A DNA stretch of 64,000 nucleotides from an uncultured Pelagibacteraceae bacterium (GCA_902545945.1 CACCID010000001.1:62001-126000), one strand, 5' to 3'. Positions 54,445 to 62,712 are shown, counted from the stretch's first letter. Numbers and translations: made by a program. The notes: a model not told the origin generated them from the letters alone.

Positions 54445-55568
54445 TGAGTGAAGAAATTAAAAAAGGGTTACTTGGTATAGTTGTTGATGAAACAACTATT
54501 TCTCATGTGGTGCCTGAATTAAGCGCTCTAACTTACAGGGGTTATACGGTTCAAGAACTTTGTGATAAGTGTGATTTCGAGGAGGTTGCCTATCTTGTTC
54601 TTAATGGTGAATTACCAAATAAAAATCAACTGAAAAAATTTATTAAACAAGAAAGATCTGAAAGAAAACTTTCAAAACAAATATTAAGTGATATTAAAAA
54701 GATGCCAAAAAACGCTCATCCTATGGATGTGATTAGAACTTGTGTAAGTTTAATGGCGCTAGAGGATAAAGATACCAAAGACAACTCTCCAAAAGCAAAC
54801 ATGAGAAAAGCAATGAGAATATTTGCTAAAACTCCTACTGCAGTTGCCGCTTATTTTAGATCCAGAAAAGGTAAAAGCATAATTTCTCCTAGTAAAAATT
54901 TATCTTTCTCAGAAAATTTTTTTAAAATGATGTTTAATAAAGTGCCAGATAAAGAAATAGTAAGAGCATTTGATATCTCTTTAATTTTATATGCTGAGCA
55001 TAGTTTTAATGTTTCAACTTTTACAGCTAGAACAATTACCTCAAGTTTGTCAGATTTACATGGAGCAATCACTGGGGCCATAGCTTCTTTAAAAGGTCCA
55101 TTACATGGTGGAGCAAATGAAGCTGTGATGCACATGATGAAGGAAATAGGAAAACCGGAAAAAGCAAAAGCTTGGATTGAAAACGCGTTAAATAAAAAGA
55201 AAGTTGTAATGGGATTTGGTCACAGAGTTTATCGTACGGGGGACTCTAGAGTACCCACAATGAAACATTATATGTTTAAAGTAGCTAAGCTTTTAAAAAA
55301 AGAAAAGTATACGAGAATGTATGAAATTTTAGAAAAAGTTATGTTGGAAAAAAAGAATATACATCCAAATGTAGATTTTCCTTGTGGTCCAACATATTAC
55401 ATGATGGGAATAGATATAGATTTCTACACACCGATATTCGTAATGTCTCGAATTACAGGTTGGTCAGCACATATAATGGAGCAACATGCTTCTAATAAAT
55501 TAATAAGACCTTTATCGAAATATAGGGGTGCTGAAGTTAGAGAAGTAATGTTGTTGAACCAAAGATAA
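54444..55568 (+). CDS. prpC: 2-methylcitrate synthase / citrate synthase family
   Basis: Citrate-synthase-fold enzyme of 374 residues. It has the N-terminal KGLLGIVVDETTISHV, LTYRGYTVQEL, catalytic His in LHGGANEAVMHMM and MGFGHRVYRTGDSR, and Asp in NVDFPCGPTYYMMGI. Sequence style and the adjacent prpB favour 2-methylcitrate synthase (propionyl-CoA plus oxaloacetate). The stop codon is directly followed by the ATG of a small membrane protein gene. Confidence 0.9.
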   Translation: MSEEIKKGLLGIVVDETTISHVVPELSALTYRGYTVQELCDKCDFEEVAYLVLNGELPNKNQLKKFIKQERSERKLSKQILSDIKKMPKNAHPMDVIRTCVSLMALEDKDTKDNSPKANMRKAMRIFAKTPTAVAAYFRSRKGKSIISPSKNLSFSENFFKMMFNKVPDKEIVRAFDISLILYAEHSFNVSTFTARTITSSLSDLHGAITGAIASLKGPLHGGANEAVMHMMKEIGKPEKAKAWIENALNKKKVVMGFGHRVYRTGDSRVPTMKHYMFKVAKLLKKEKYTRMYEILEKVMLEKKNIHPNVDFPCGPTYYMMGIDIDFYTPIFVMSRITGWSAHIMEQHASNKLIRPLSKYRGAEVREVMLLNQR

Positions 55569-55754
55569 ATGAATTTAACCAATTTACTTTTATTTTTAAT
55601 TTTAGTTACTCTGGCCACATACACGTTTATGCCTTGGAAAGGTATAGACAAAGGTTCTATAGTCAAAGTGGCATCGCAATGGTTTATGTGGTTTGCAATA
55701 TTCGCGATCGTAATTTTTTTATCTACTCTCTTTGGAATTGAAGTTTCTGGATAA
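55569..55754 (+). CDS. Small two-helix membrane protein after prpC
   Basis: A 61-residue protein with two predicted membrane helices: LTNLLLFLILVTLATYTFMPW (about 3-23) and the C-terminal FMWFAIFAIVIFLSTLFGI. A short basic loop with GIDKGSIVKVASQW joins them. The ATG directly abuts the prpC stop (TAAATG) and its 3' end overlaps the start region of the next gene, so it is probably translated in the prp operon. No family recognised. Confidence 0.65.
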   Translation: MNLTNLLLFLILVTLATYTFMPWKGIDKGSIVKVASQWFMWFAIFAIVIFLSTLFGIEVSG

Positions 55755-56640
55755 ATATTTTTTTCAAAAAACAAGAATTTTAGACGGAGGCATGGGCCAA
55801 GAACTTCTTAATCGAGGAGTTAAACCACATGGAACTTTATGGGGAGCCTCAGCTTTATATATTCGAAAATACCATAAAACAGTTATCAAAACTCATTTAG
55901 ATTTTATAAAAGCCGGAGCCGAAATTATAGTAACTAATAGCTTCGGTAGCAGAAAAAGAAGGCTAATCGAAAATGGTTTAGTAAAAGAGTATAAAAAATT
56001 GAACGTTCTTGCAGGAAAACTGGCTAAAAGAGCTGTAGCTATGTCTAAGAAAAAGGTTTTGATAGCTGGAAGTCTGCCACCTCAAAATTTTACTTATTTT
56101 GCTGATCTTGGAAAAGATCTTAAGTTTATAAAAGAAAGTTTTAGATCTCAGGCAAAATATCTCAATCCATATGTGGATTTCTTTTATTTGGATGTAATGA
56201 GTAGCTGGAAAGAGTGCTCATTAGGTTTAAATGCTATAAAAAAATATAAAAAAAAAATTTTAGTCGGTATCCATATTAGGAGTAAAGGGTTGTTGCCCTC
56301 GGGAGAAAAATTTATAACTGTGGCAAAAAAAGTTCAAAAACATAAACCTATTGGGATTATGGCCTCTTGTGTTTCATTTGAAGATTTAAATGAAGTGATG
56401 AAAGATGCAAAAAAACTTAAAGTTCCATTTGGATTTAAAATCAATGCCTTTGAACATATTCCACCAGGATGGAAACCTGATTCAAATAACCCTAAGATTC
56501 AGCTTGGAAAAAGAAAAGACCTCACCCCTCAAAAATTCCTTGAAATTTGTGAAAAATTAAAAAATAGGGGAGCTAAAATTATTGGAGGATGTTGTGAAAT
56601 TACTCCAAAACATATTAAAAAATTAAATTCTTTAGTGTGA
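55732..56640 (+). CDS. Homocysteine S-methyltransferase family protein
   Basis: A zinc-dependent methyltransferase of 302 residues from a TTG start at 55732 (another TTG lies 6 bases on; no ATG is suitable). It has RILDGGMGQELLNRG near the N-terminus, VTNSFGSRKRRL, and the zinc-binding Cys pair in IIGGCCEITPKHI at the C-terminus, with the third Cys in MASCVSFEDL. The donor could be betaine, S-methylmethionine or DMSP-derived. The convergent betaine-type transporter next door would suit betaine, but that is inference. It overlaps the permease gene by 9 bases. Confidence 0.82.
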   Translation: MELKFLDKYFFQKTRILDGGMGQELLNRGVKPHGTLWGASALYIRKYHKTVIKTHLDFIKAGAEIIVTNSFGSRKRRLIENGLVKEYKKLNVLAGKLAKRAVAMSKKKVLIAGSLPPQNFTYFADLGKDLKFIKESFRSQAKYLNPYVDFFYLDVMSSWKECSLGLNAIKKYKKKILVGIHIRSKGLLPSGEKFITVAKKVQKHKPIGIMASCVSFEDLNEVMKDAKKLKVPFGFKINAFEHIPPGWKPDSNNPKIQLGKRKDLTPQKFLEICEKLKNRGAKIIGGCCEITPKHIKKLNSLV

Positions 56641-57483
56641 TTTAATAATTTTTTGCGTTATTCTATCTAAAATAATTGCTAGAATTACAATTCCTGTTCC
56701 ACCAATGACTGCGGATCCGACGTCAAGTCTTCCTAGTGCAATATATACAGTTAAACCTAACCCTCCAGCACCTATAAGAGCTGCAATAACTACCATCGAC
56801 AACGCAAGCATTAAAGTTTGATTAACTCCTGCCATTATAGTTTTTAAAGACAAAGGAATTTCAATTTTAATCAGTACTAAAAATTTTGTAAGTCCCAAGC
56901 TAGATCCAGCTTCTTTAAAACCTTTACCAACTTGCCTTATACCTAAATTTGTTAATCGAATAATTGGTGGTAAAGCAAATATAATTGTAGCAACTACACC
57001 AGGAGTTAAACCAACTCCAAAAAGCATTACTACAGGAATTAAATAAACAAAACTTGGTATGGTTTGCATTATATCAAGTATTGGACGTAAAATTATTTCA
57101 AAAGTATTACTTCGAGAGGCAAGTATACCTAATGGTATTCCGATTAACATACAAAAAATGACTGCAGTAAAAATCATAGCTAAAGTAGTCATGCTCTCAG
57201 ACCATAGATCAACCAGATCTATAAAAACTAAACTTATAAAAGAAAAGATTGCAAACTTTAAACCGTTAGTTCTATAAGCAAAAAAAATAAAAATTAAAAG
57301 AATTATTGGAAAAGGAATAAAATTAAAAAGAGAGTCTAAACTATTTAGAACGGTATCAATTGGTGCTGAAATCTTTTTAAAGAGTGGCCTTTGTTCAAAT
57401 AACCACTCTTTAATATTTCCTTCTATCCATTCACCAATTGGAATGTATATTTCGTAATCTGAAGGGGCTAATTTTAAACTCAT
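56632..57483 (-). CDS. proW: Glycine betaine/proline-type ABC permease
   Basis: An inner-membrane permease of 283 residues of the ProW/OpuAB family. The N-terminal ~40 residues are hydrophilic. Helices follow, with SESMTTLAMIFTAVIFCMLIGIPLGILASRSNTFE, IMQTIPSFVYLIPVVMLFGVG and QVGKGFKEAGSSLGLTKFLVLIKIEIPLSLKTIMAGVNQTLMLALSMVVIAALIGAGGLG. It is 18 bases downstream of the nearer binding-protein gene. No ATPase gene (proV/opuAA) follows; a cytoplasmic ATPase must come from elsewhere. Confidence 0.9.
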   Translation of the reverse strand: MSLKLAPSDYEIYIPIGEWIEGNIKEWLFEQRPLFKKISAPIDTVLNSLDSLFNFIPFPIILLIFIFFAYRTNGLKFAIFSFISLVFIDLVDLWSESMTTLAMIFTAVIFCMLIGIPLGILASRSNTFEIILRPILDIMQTIPSFVYLIPVVMLFGVGLTPGVVATIIFALPPIIRLTNLGIRQVGKGFKEAGSSLGLTKFLVLIKIEIPLSLKTIMAGVNQTLMLALSMVVIAALIGAGGLGLTVYIALGRLDVGSAVIGGTGIVILAIILDRITQKIIKSH

Positions 57484-57501
57484 TAAAATTAACCTGAACC
57501 T

Positions 57502-58443
57502 TTACTTGATCCAACTATCAAATGTGCTTTGATTAGCTTTTATCCATTCAGCTGCGTGTTTCTTAATAGCTTTTTCACTTTTCTCACCCTTGTTCATCTT
57601 CAAGTTTTGAGCAGCAATATCTCCAAGAGGTATAGAAGCTTTTTTAAGCATCTTTTCTACTTTTGGATTTGCTTTAAGAAAGTCTACATTCGCTGCTGGT
57701 CTAATATCATCAGCACCAAAACCTAAATTTACTTTAGACTTTGTTGCATTAGCGATTTTAGTAGGTTTAGTTTTACTGTATGGAACTTCAATCCAAACTA
57801 CGTCTTTACCAAGTTTTAAAGCACCAACAGTCCAGTTAGGTGTCCATGTATAAAACAGAATAGATTTTCCATTTTTGTATTTAGACACTGCATCTGCCAT
57901 TGACGCCGAGTAGTCTGCTTTCACTGGATTGATAAAATCACCTAATCCAAGCTCGTCAAAATGTTTTGTGATTTGTTTTTCACAACCCCAACCTGGAGGG
58001 CAAGCAACCATGTCTGCTTTCCCGTCTCCGTTAGAGTCAAACTCCTTTGCATGTTTTTTGATATCCATTACGCTTTTGATACCAAATTTATCTGCTGATT
58101 TTTTATCAATTAGGTAACCTTGGGCTCCTCCACCCTTCATTACGTAACCAACTGGTTTAACTTTTCCTTTAGATTCTGATATGTAACCATCATGAGTACC
58201 GAACCATCCGTTCACCCATAAATCAACATCCCCTGATGTTGCCGCTACATAAAACACTTGAGGTTTCATTACAGTTGGGCCTGAAACTTTATAACCCATT
58301 TTCTCAAGAGCAGCCTTATAGATCTCAGCCTGAAAATAGCCTGTATCCCAGTCTGCCTTACCCATCTTGATCTCATTAGCGAATACAGCACTACTAATAG
58401 TAAAAGCTGCAATTATTGATACTAAATGTTTTAAATATTTCAT
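57502..58443 (-). CDS. proX: Betaine/choline-type binding protein, copy 2 (nearest the permease)
   Basis: A periplasmic OpuAC-family binding protein of 313 residues with a signal peptide (cleavage after AVFA, residue 22). Ligand-binding aromatic residues are expected in KMGKADWDTGYFQAEIY, LWVNGWFGTHDGYI and FYTWTPNWTVGALKLG. CPPGWGCEKQITKHF carries a Cys pair. AGGAGGG precedes the ATG. It is closely similar to the next gene upstream over its whole length, pointing to a tandem duplication. The ligand (betaine, proline, choline or other) is not resolved. Confidence 0.9.
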   Translation of the reverse strand: MKYLKHLVSIIAAFTISSAVFANEIKMGKADWDTGYFQAEIYKAALEKMGYKVSGPTVMKPQVFYVAATSGDVDLWVNGWFGTHDGYISESKGKVKPVGYVMKGGGAQGYLIDKKSADKFGIKSVMDIKKHAKEFDSNGDGKADMVACPPGWGCEKQITKHFDELGLGDFINPVKADYSASMADAVSKYKNGKSILFYTWTPNWTVGALKLGKDVVWIEVPYSKTKPTKIANATKSKVNLGFGADDIRPAANVDFLKANPKVEKMLKKASIPLGDIAAQNLKMNKGEKSEKAIKKHAAEWIKANQSTFDSWIK

Positions 58444-58525
58444 TTTCCCTCCTAAATTTTAAAAAATTTTAACACGTATGAATTTTGAATGTAACCGTAA
58501 TACAACTAAAAAGTGAGATATATCT

Positions 58526-58551
58526 TATATGCGCACTATAGTGCGCATATA
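58526..58551 (-). terminator. Palindromic hairpin between the two proX-type genes
   Basis: A perfect 26-base palindrome (TATATGCGCACTA and its complement) 21 bases after the stop of the upstream copy and 82 bases before the downstream copy. It is a strong GC-cored stem in an AT-rich context. It may terminate or stabilise the first binding-protein transcript. Confidence 0.75.
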
Positions 58552-58572
58552 TTCTTATTTGCTAATTTATTT

Positions 58573-59514
58573 CTAATTTATCCAACTATTAAAAGTTTTT
58601 TGATTTGATTTGATCCATTCTTCGGCATGTTTTTTTATTGCTTTTTCACTTTTCTCACCTTTATTCATTTTTAAGTTCTGAGCAGCAATATCAGCTAAAG
58701 GTATAGATGCTTTTTTTAAAAACTTTTCTACTTTTGGATTAGCTTTTAAAAAATCGACATTTGCAGCTGGTCTAATGTCGTTTACACCAAATCCCATATT
58801 AAGTTTTGACTTTGTTGCATTTGGTACGCTAACCACTTTTGTTTCGCTAAAAGGAGCTTCAATCCAAACTACATCCTCGCCTAATTTTAAAGTTCCGACT
58901 GTCCAGTTCGGAGTCCAAGTATAAAATAAAACAGATTTACCATTTTTATATCTTGAAATTATGTCTGCCATTGCAGCAGAGTAATCTGCTTTTATTGGAT
59001 TAATAAATTCACCCAAACCAAGTTCTTTAAAATGTCTTGATATAATTTTTTCACAACCCCATCCTGGATGGCAGGCAACCATATCTGCTTTACCATCGCC
59101 ATTAGAGTCAAACTCTTTAGCGTGATTTTTTATATCCATTACAGACTTAATATTAAATTTGTCTGCAGTTTTTTTGTCAATTAAGTAACCTTGCAAGCCA
59201 CCGCTTTTTGCAACATAGCCTACAGGTTTAACTTTACCCATAGCCTCTTTTACATAAGAGTCGTGGTTTCCAAACCATCCATTCACCCAAAGATCCATAT
59301 CTCCTGCTGCTGCCGCAACATAGAACACCTGAGGCTTCATAACAGTTGGGCCAGTAACTTTATAACCCATTTTTTCTAGTGCTTTTTTATAAACTTCTGC
59401 TTGGAAATAACCGGTATCCCAATCAGCTTTACCCATTTTTATTTCTTTTGCGTTTGTTGATAAACTTAATGCTGAAACAAAAACTATAGTTAATAATGTT
59501 TTAAATAATTTCAT
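58573..59514 (-). CDS. proX: Betaine/choline-type binding protein, copy 1
   Basis: A periplasmic OpuAC-family binding protein of 313 residues with a signal peptide (about 1-22, ending STNAK). It aligns end to end with the adjacent copy and keeps KMGKADWDTGYFQAEVY, LWVNGWFGNHDSYV and FYTWTPNWTVGTLKLG. Differences cluster in positions such as THDGYI versus NHDSYV and CPPGW versus CHPGW, which lie in or near the predicted ligand pocket. It is the first gene of the cluster and is followed by a hairpin. Confidence 0.9.
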   Translation of the reverse strand: MKLFKTLLTIVFVSALSLSTNAKEIKMGKADWDTGYFQAEVYKKALEKMGYKVTGPTVMKPQVFYVAAAAGDMDLWVNGWFGNHDSYVKEAMGKVKPVGYVAKSGGLQGYLIDKKTADKFNIKSVMDIKNHAKEFDSNGDGKADMVACHPGWGCEKIISRHFKELGLGEFINPIKADYSAAMADIISRYKNGKSVLFYTWTPNWTVGTLKLGEDVVWIEAPFSETKVVSVPNATKSKLNMGFGVNDIRPAANVDFLKANPKVEKFLKKASIPLADIAAQNLKMNKGEKSEKAIKKHAEEWIKSNQKTFNSWIN

Positions 59515-59601
59515 AATTATCCCTTTGTTATTAATATATTAAATTATAAAAATTTTAATGAAAAGAGAGTATTGTCGCAGAAATATTTTTTATGATGTAA
59601 T

Positions 59602-60000
59602 CTAATCTTTTTTACACTTTTTACAAATACCAAAAAATTCTAGATTAAATCTTTTAAATTTCATTCCTTTTTTATGATTAAAACCTGATAAATATTTTGA
59701 GAGCTTGGTATCACTGATTTCATCAACCATTTCACAACTTTCACAGATAGAAAATGCAGTTGCTTTCGAAATTTCACAATCTGAGCTTCTACATGCAACA
59801 AAAGCATTTTTACTTTCTATTTTATGAATTTTACCCATTTCAATCAACTTATCTAGAGCTCTATAAATTTGCTGAGGTGCGTTAATTCCTTTTTTTTGTA
59901 CATTAAATAATATGGAATAAGCTTTTAAAGGACCTTTTGCCTTTTCAATAATATCTAAAACTATTTGTTGGTTTCTAGAAAGTGTTTGTACTCGTGCCAT
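59602..60000 (-). CDS. zur: Zinc uptake regulator (Fur family)
   Basis: A Fur-family repressor of 132 residues. The N-terminal winged helix (about 1-70) includes APQQIYRALDKLIEMGKIHKIESKNAFVAC. The zinc cysteines are in ICESCEM and ICKKCKKD. Position downstream of znuCB makes Zur the best assignment over Fur. It presumably binds the two operators at 61601-61630 when zinc is replete. Confidence 0.88.
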   Translation of the reverse strand: MARVQTLSRNQQIVLDIIEKAKGPLKAYSILFNVQKKGINAPQQIYRALDKLIEMGKIHKIESKNAFVACRSSDCEISKATAFSICESCEMVDEISDTKLSKYLSGFNHKKGMKFKRFNLEFFGICKKCKKD

Positions 60001-60023
60001 AAATATAATTTACTAATTAATTA

Positions 60024-60827
60024 TCATTTTTTCAATTCGGAATATTTTTTAAACTTAATAAGTGAAAAACAAAAAAGTATTAAAGCTGCGGTTATTATTG
60101 ATGGACCTGATGCGGTATTAAATTCTAAAGAAGAAAATAATCCTATTAAAATAGATAATAGTCCACCAATTGTCGATAAAATAACCATCTGTAATGGATT
60201 GTTAGATATATTTCTTGCAAGAGCTGCGGGAATTATTAGCATTCCAGTTATTAAAAGAAGTCCGACTATTTTAATTGAAATAGCAATTATTGCTGCCATC
60301 AAAATTGTGAATATTGCATTATACCTATCAGGGTTCATTCCTTCTGCTTTAGCTAAATCATAATTAATTGTGGAAGCAAACAAAGGTTTCCAAATAATCT
60401 TTAAAATTATTAAAATAAATACGCCGCCACCCCAGATTAATAACAAATCACTTTGACTTACAGCTAATATATCGCCAAATAACAATCCCATAACATCAAA
60501 TCTAATAGTTGTTAAAAATCCAATGATTACAAGTCCTATTGCTAGCGATGAATGGGCTAATAAACCTAACAATGCATCATTAGGAAGATTTGTTTTAGTT
60601 TGTAATTGAAGGAGAAAAATTGCTAAAACTGCTGATATTAAAAAAACTGAAAAAGCAATATTAAGTTCAAATACCAAAGCCATAGTTACACCTAATAAAG
60701 CTGAATGTGCAAGTGTACCTGCAAAAAAAGACAATCTTCTCCAAATTACAAAGCATCCTATTGGACCTGTTATTAAAGCTATTCCAATTCCTGCAAGTAA
60801 AGCTCTTATAAAAAAATCATCAAGCAT
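60024..60827 (-). CDS. znuB: Zinc ABC permease ZnuB
   Basis: An inner-membrane permease of 267 residues with about eight helices, of the ABC-3 (metal) family. GIALITGPIGCFVIWRRLSFFAGTLAHSALLGV near the N-terminus and AEGMNPDRYN before the last helices (KIVGLLLITGMLIIPAALARNIS) are typical. It lies 1 base downstream of znuC and 23 bases upstream of zur. Confidence 0.93.
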   Translation of the reverse strand: MLDDFFIRALLAGIGIALITGPIGCFVIWRRLSFFAGTLAHSALLGVTMALVFELNIAFSVFLISAVLAIFLLQLQTKTNLPNDALLGLLAHSSLAIGLVIIGFLTTIRFDVMGLLFGDILAVSQSDLLLIWGGGVFILIILKIIWKPLFASTINYDLAKAEGMNPDRYNAIFTILMAAIIAISIKIVGLLLITGMLIIPAALARNISNNPLQMVILSTIGGLLSILIGLFSSLEFNTASGPSIITAALILFCFSLIKFKKYSELKK

Positions 60828-60828
60828 A

Positions 60829-61575
60829 TTATTTTTGATCTATCGTTCCATCTTGAGAGTGAGTATGATCATGTTTATGCTCATATAAAGATAAGATATT
60901 GGAAGCTCTATCTCCGAACAATTCCTTATATTTACTATCTTTAACGACTTTATGAGGTGCTCCTGAACAACATACATGTCCATTTAAACATAATACAAAA
61001 TCAGTTGCAGACATTACTACATGAAGATCATGTGAAATTAAAAGAATTCCACATTTCATTTTTTCTGAAATTTGTTTGATTAATTCATATAAAGCAATTT
61101 CACCTTTAAAATCAACGCCTTGTACTGGCTCATCAAGAACTAATAATTCTGGTTTTTTAGAAATAGCTCTTGCTATCAAAACTCTTTGGAACTCTCCTCC
61201 AGATAAATTACTTAAACTTTTATCTTTTAGGTGTTCAACGCCAGTTAAATTTAAAGCAATATTAATTTGATCTTGAGTTAATTCTTCTGTCAAAGTCATA
61301 AAATCCAATACTCTTATTGGCAAGGTCCAATCTATTGAAATTTTTTGAGGCACGTATCCAATTTTGTCAGTATATTTTTTAACTTTGCCATCTATCTTTT
61401 TATAAATCCCTAAAGCAATTTTTGCTGTTGTTGATTTCCCAGAGCCATTTGGACCTATCAAAGTGACTATCTCGCCTTGTTTAATCTCAAATGAAACTCC
61501 TTTAACTAAAGATTTGTCATTTATAGAAACGCCAGCATTTTCAACCTTTAGTAGAACTTTATTTTTATTTTCCAT
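60829..61575 (-). CDS. znuC: Zinc ABC ATPase ZnuC
   Basis: An ATPase of 248 residues from the ATG at 61575; upstream in-frame codons run into the operator region and are unlikely to be translated. Walker A GPNGSGKST, signature LSGGEFQR, Walker B LLVLDEPVQGVDFKG and switch His in ISHDLHVV are intact. The C-terminus is His-rich (LYEHKHDHTHSQDG), which may hold zinc. It is divergent from znuA with two Zur operators in the 58-base gap. Confidence 0.93.
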   Translation of the reverse strand: MENKNKVLLKVENAGVSINDKSLVKGVSFEIKQGEIVTLIGPNGSGKSTTAKIALGIYKKIDGKVKKYTDKIGYVPQKISIDWTLPIRVLDFMTLTEELTQDQINIALNLTGVEHLKDKSLSNLSGGEFQRVLIARAISKKPELLVLDEPVQGVDFKGEIALYELIKQISEKMKCGILLISHDLHVVMSATDFVLCLNGHVCCSGAPHKVVKDSKYKELFGDRASNILSLYEHKHDHTHSQDGTIDQK

Positions 61576-61600
61576 AATAAAAAACCTTGACCTCAAATAT

Positions 61601-61613
61601 GTTATATTATAAC
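61601..61613. promoter_or_regulatory. Zur operator 1 between znuC and znuA
   Basis: The 13-base odd palindrome GTTATATTATAAC, a core like that of alphaproteobacterial Zur boxes. On the minus strand it contains TATAAT (61606-61611), a perfect -10 element for znuC, so bound repressor would block the promoter. Confidence 0.75.
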
Positions 61614-61617
61614 AAAC

Positions 61618-61630
61618 GTTATATTATAAC
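61618..61630. promoter_or_regulatory. Zur operator 2 touching the znuA start
   Basis: A second exact copy of GTTATATTATAAC, 17 bases from the first (start to start). It ends 3 bases before the znuA ATG (61634), where a Shine-Dalgarno would normally be. Confidence 0.75.
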
Positions 61631-61633
61631 ACC

Positions 61634-62629
61634 ATGATAAACAAATTTATTAAGCTTACAATTGCTTTATTTTTTACATTAACTCTTAGTTTTTCTGCTA
61701 ATGCAGATATTAAAGTTGTGGCTTCTATTAAACCAATACATTCACTAGCTAGTTATTTGATGGATGGAGTGGGTAAACCAGATTTAATTGTTGATGGATA
61801 TAATTCTCCACATGGATTTGCGTTAAAACCATCACACGCTAAAATGTTGCAAAATGCTGACTTAATATTTTGGGTTGGCGAAGACTTAGAAACTTTTTTA
61901 GAAAAACCATTAAAATCAATAGCAAAAAAAGCTGAAAAAATAGAATTAATGGAAATCAAGAGTTTAAAAAAATTAGAATTCAGAGAAAGAAACATATTCG
62001 AAGGGCATGATGATCACGGACACGATGATCATAAAGAACATGGTCATAAAGAGGATAAACATGATGATCATAAAGAACATGGTCATAAAGAGGATAAACA
62101 TGATGATCATCACGAGCATGCTCACGGTGAACACGATCCGCACATTTGGCTTGATCCAATAAACGCAAAAGCAATCTTAAGTGAGATGGCAGAGCATTTA
62201 ATTGAAAAAGATCCAAACAACGCACCTGTTTATAAAGCTAATTTAAAGAAGGCTCATAAAGCTTTAGACAATCTTACAAAAAAAGTTAAATCTGAATTAA
62301 AAGGAGATTTTAAATCTATTGTCTTCCATGATGCCTATCAGTACTTTGAAAAAAGATTTGATGTGAATGTTTTAGGAGCTTTTACAGTTAACACAGATGT
62401 ATTACCAGGAGCTGAACAATTGTCTGAAATCAGAGAGATAATTGAACATGAAAAAGTAACTTGTGTATTTTCAGAACCTCAATTTAATCCAGATATTATA
62501 AAAGCAGTTGCAAAAGATACCAATATAAAGACCGGAGTTATAGATCCATTAGGAGCGACTCTTGATCCAGGAAAAGATTTATACTTTGATTTAATTAGAA
62601 ATATGTATGCTTCTTTTAAGAGTTGTTAA
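61634..62629 (+). CDS. znuA: Zinc ABC binding protein ZnuA with His-rich loop
   Basis: A periplasmic zinc-binding protein of 331 residues with a signal peptide (1-24, ending SANA). It has the first ligand His in IKPIHSLASYLMDG, HGFALKPSHAKML, a long His/Asp-rich loop (about residues 124-172), HIWLDPINAK, FHDAYQYFEKRF and VIDPLGATLDPGKD. The loop contains an exact 39-base tandem duplication. No Shine-Dalgarno is present; a Zur operator lies 3 bases upstream. Confidence 0.95.
   Translation: MINKFIKLTIALFFTLTLSFSANADIKVVASIKPIHSLASYLMDGVGKPDLIVDGYNSPHGFALKPSHAKMLQNADLIFWVGEDLETFLEKPLKSIAKKAEKIELMEIKSLKKLEFRERNIFEGHDDHGHDDHKEHGHKEDKHDDHKEHGHKEDKHDDHHEHAHGEHDPHIWLDPINAKAILSEMAEHLIEKDPNNAPVYKANLKKAHKALDNLTKKVKSELKGDFKSIVFHDAYQYFEKRFDVNVLGAFTVNTDVLPGAEQLSEIREIIEHEKVTCVFSEPQFNPDIIKAVAKDTNIKTGVIDPLGATLDPGKDLYFDLIRNMYASFKSC
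62024..62101 (+). repeat. Two exact tandem 39-bp repeats in the znuA His loop
   Basis: Bases 62024-62062 and 62063-62101 are identical and each encodes the 13 residues DDHKEHGHKEDKH. A third, partial copy (DDHHEH) follows. The exact DNA identity indicates a recent duplication or active copy-number change in the metal-binding loop. Confidence 0.9.
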
Positions 62630-62712
62630 GAATATTTAAAATAAAAACTTAAGTTTGAAATCGTATTATTTGAAAAGACTCAATTTGGGTTTTACTAATA
62701 TTAATAATAAAA

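Noticed and set aside
54851-55135. Minus-strand frame inside prpC
   Set aside because: Overlaps conserved catalytic regions of prpC on the other strand; no features of its own.
55569-55760. SAM-responsive riboswitch before the homocysteine methyltransferase gene
   Set aside because: Such elements occur before methyltransferase genes in SAR11, but here the gene starts inside the preceding coding region and leaves no space for one.
61980-62225. A minus-strand frame rich in His, Tyr and Asp
   Set aside because: It is the mirror of the repeated His-rich loop of znuA and has no independent support.
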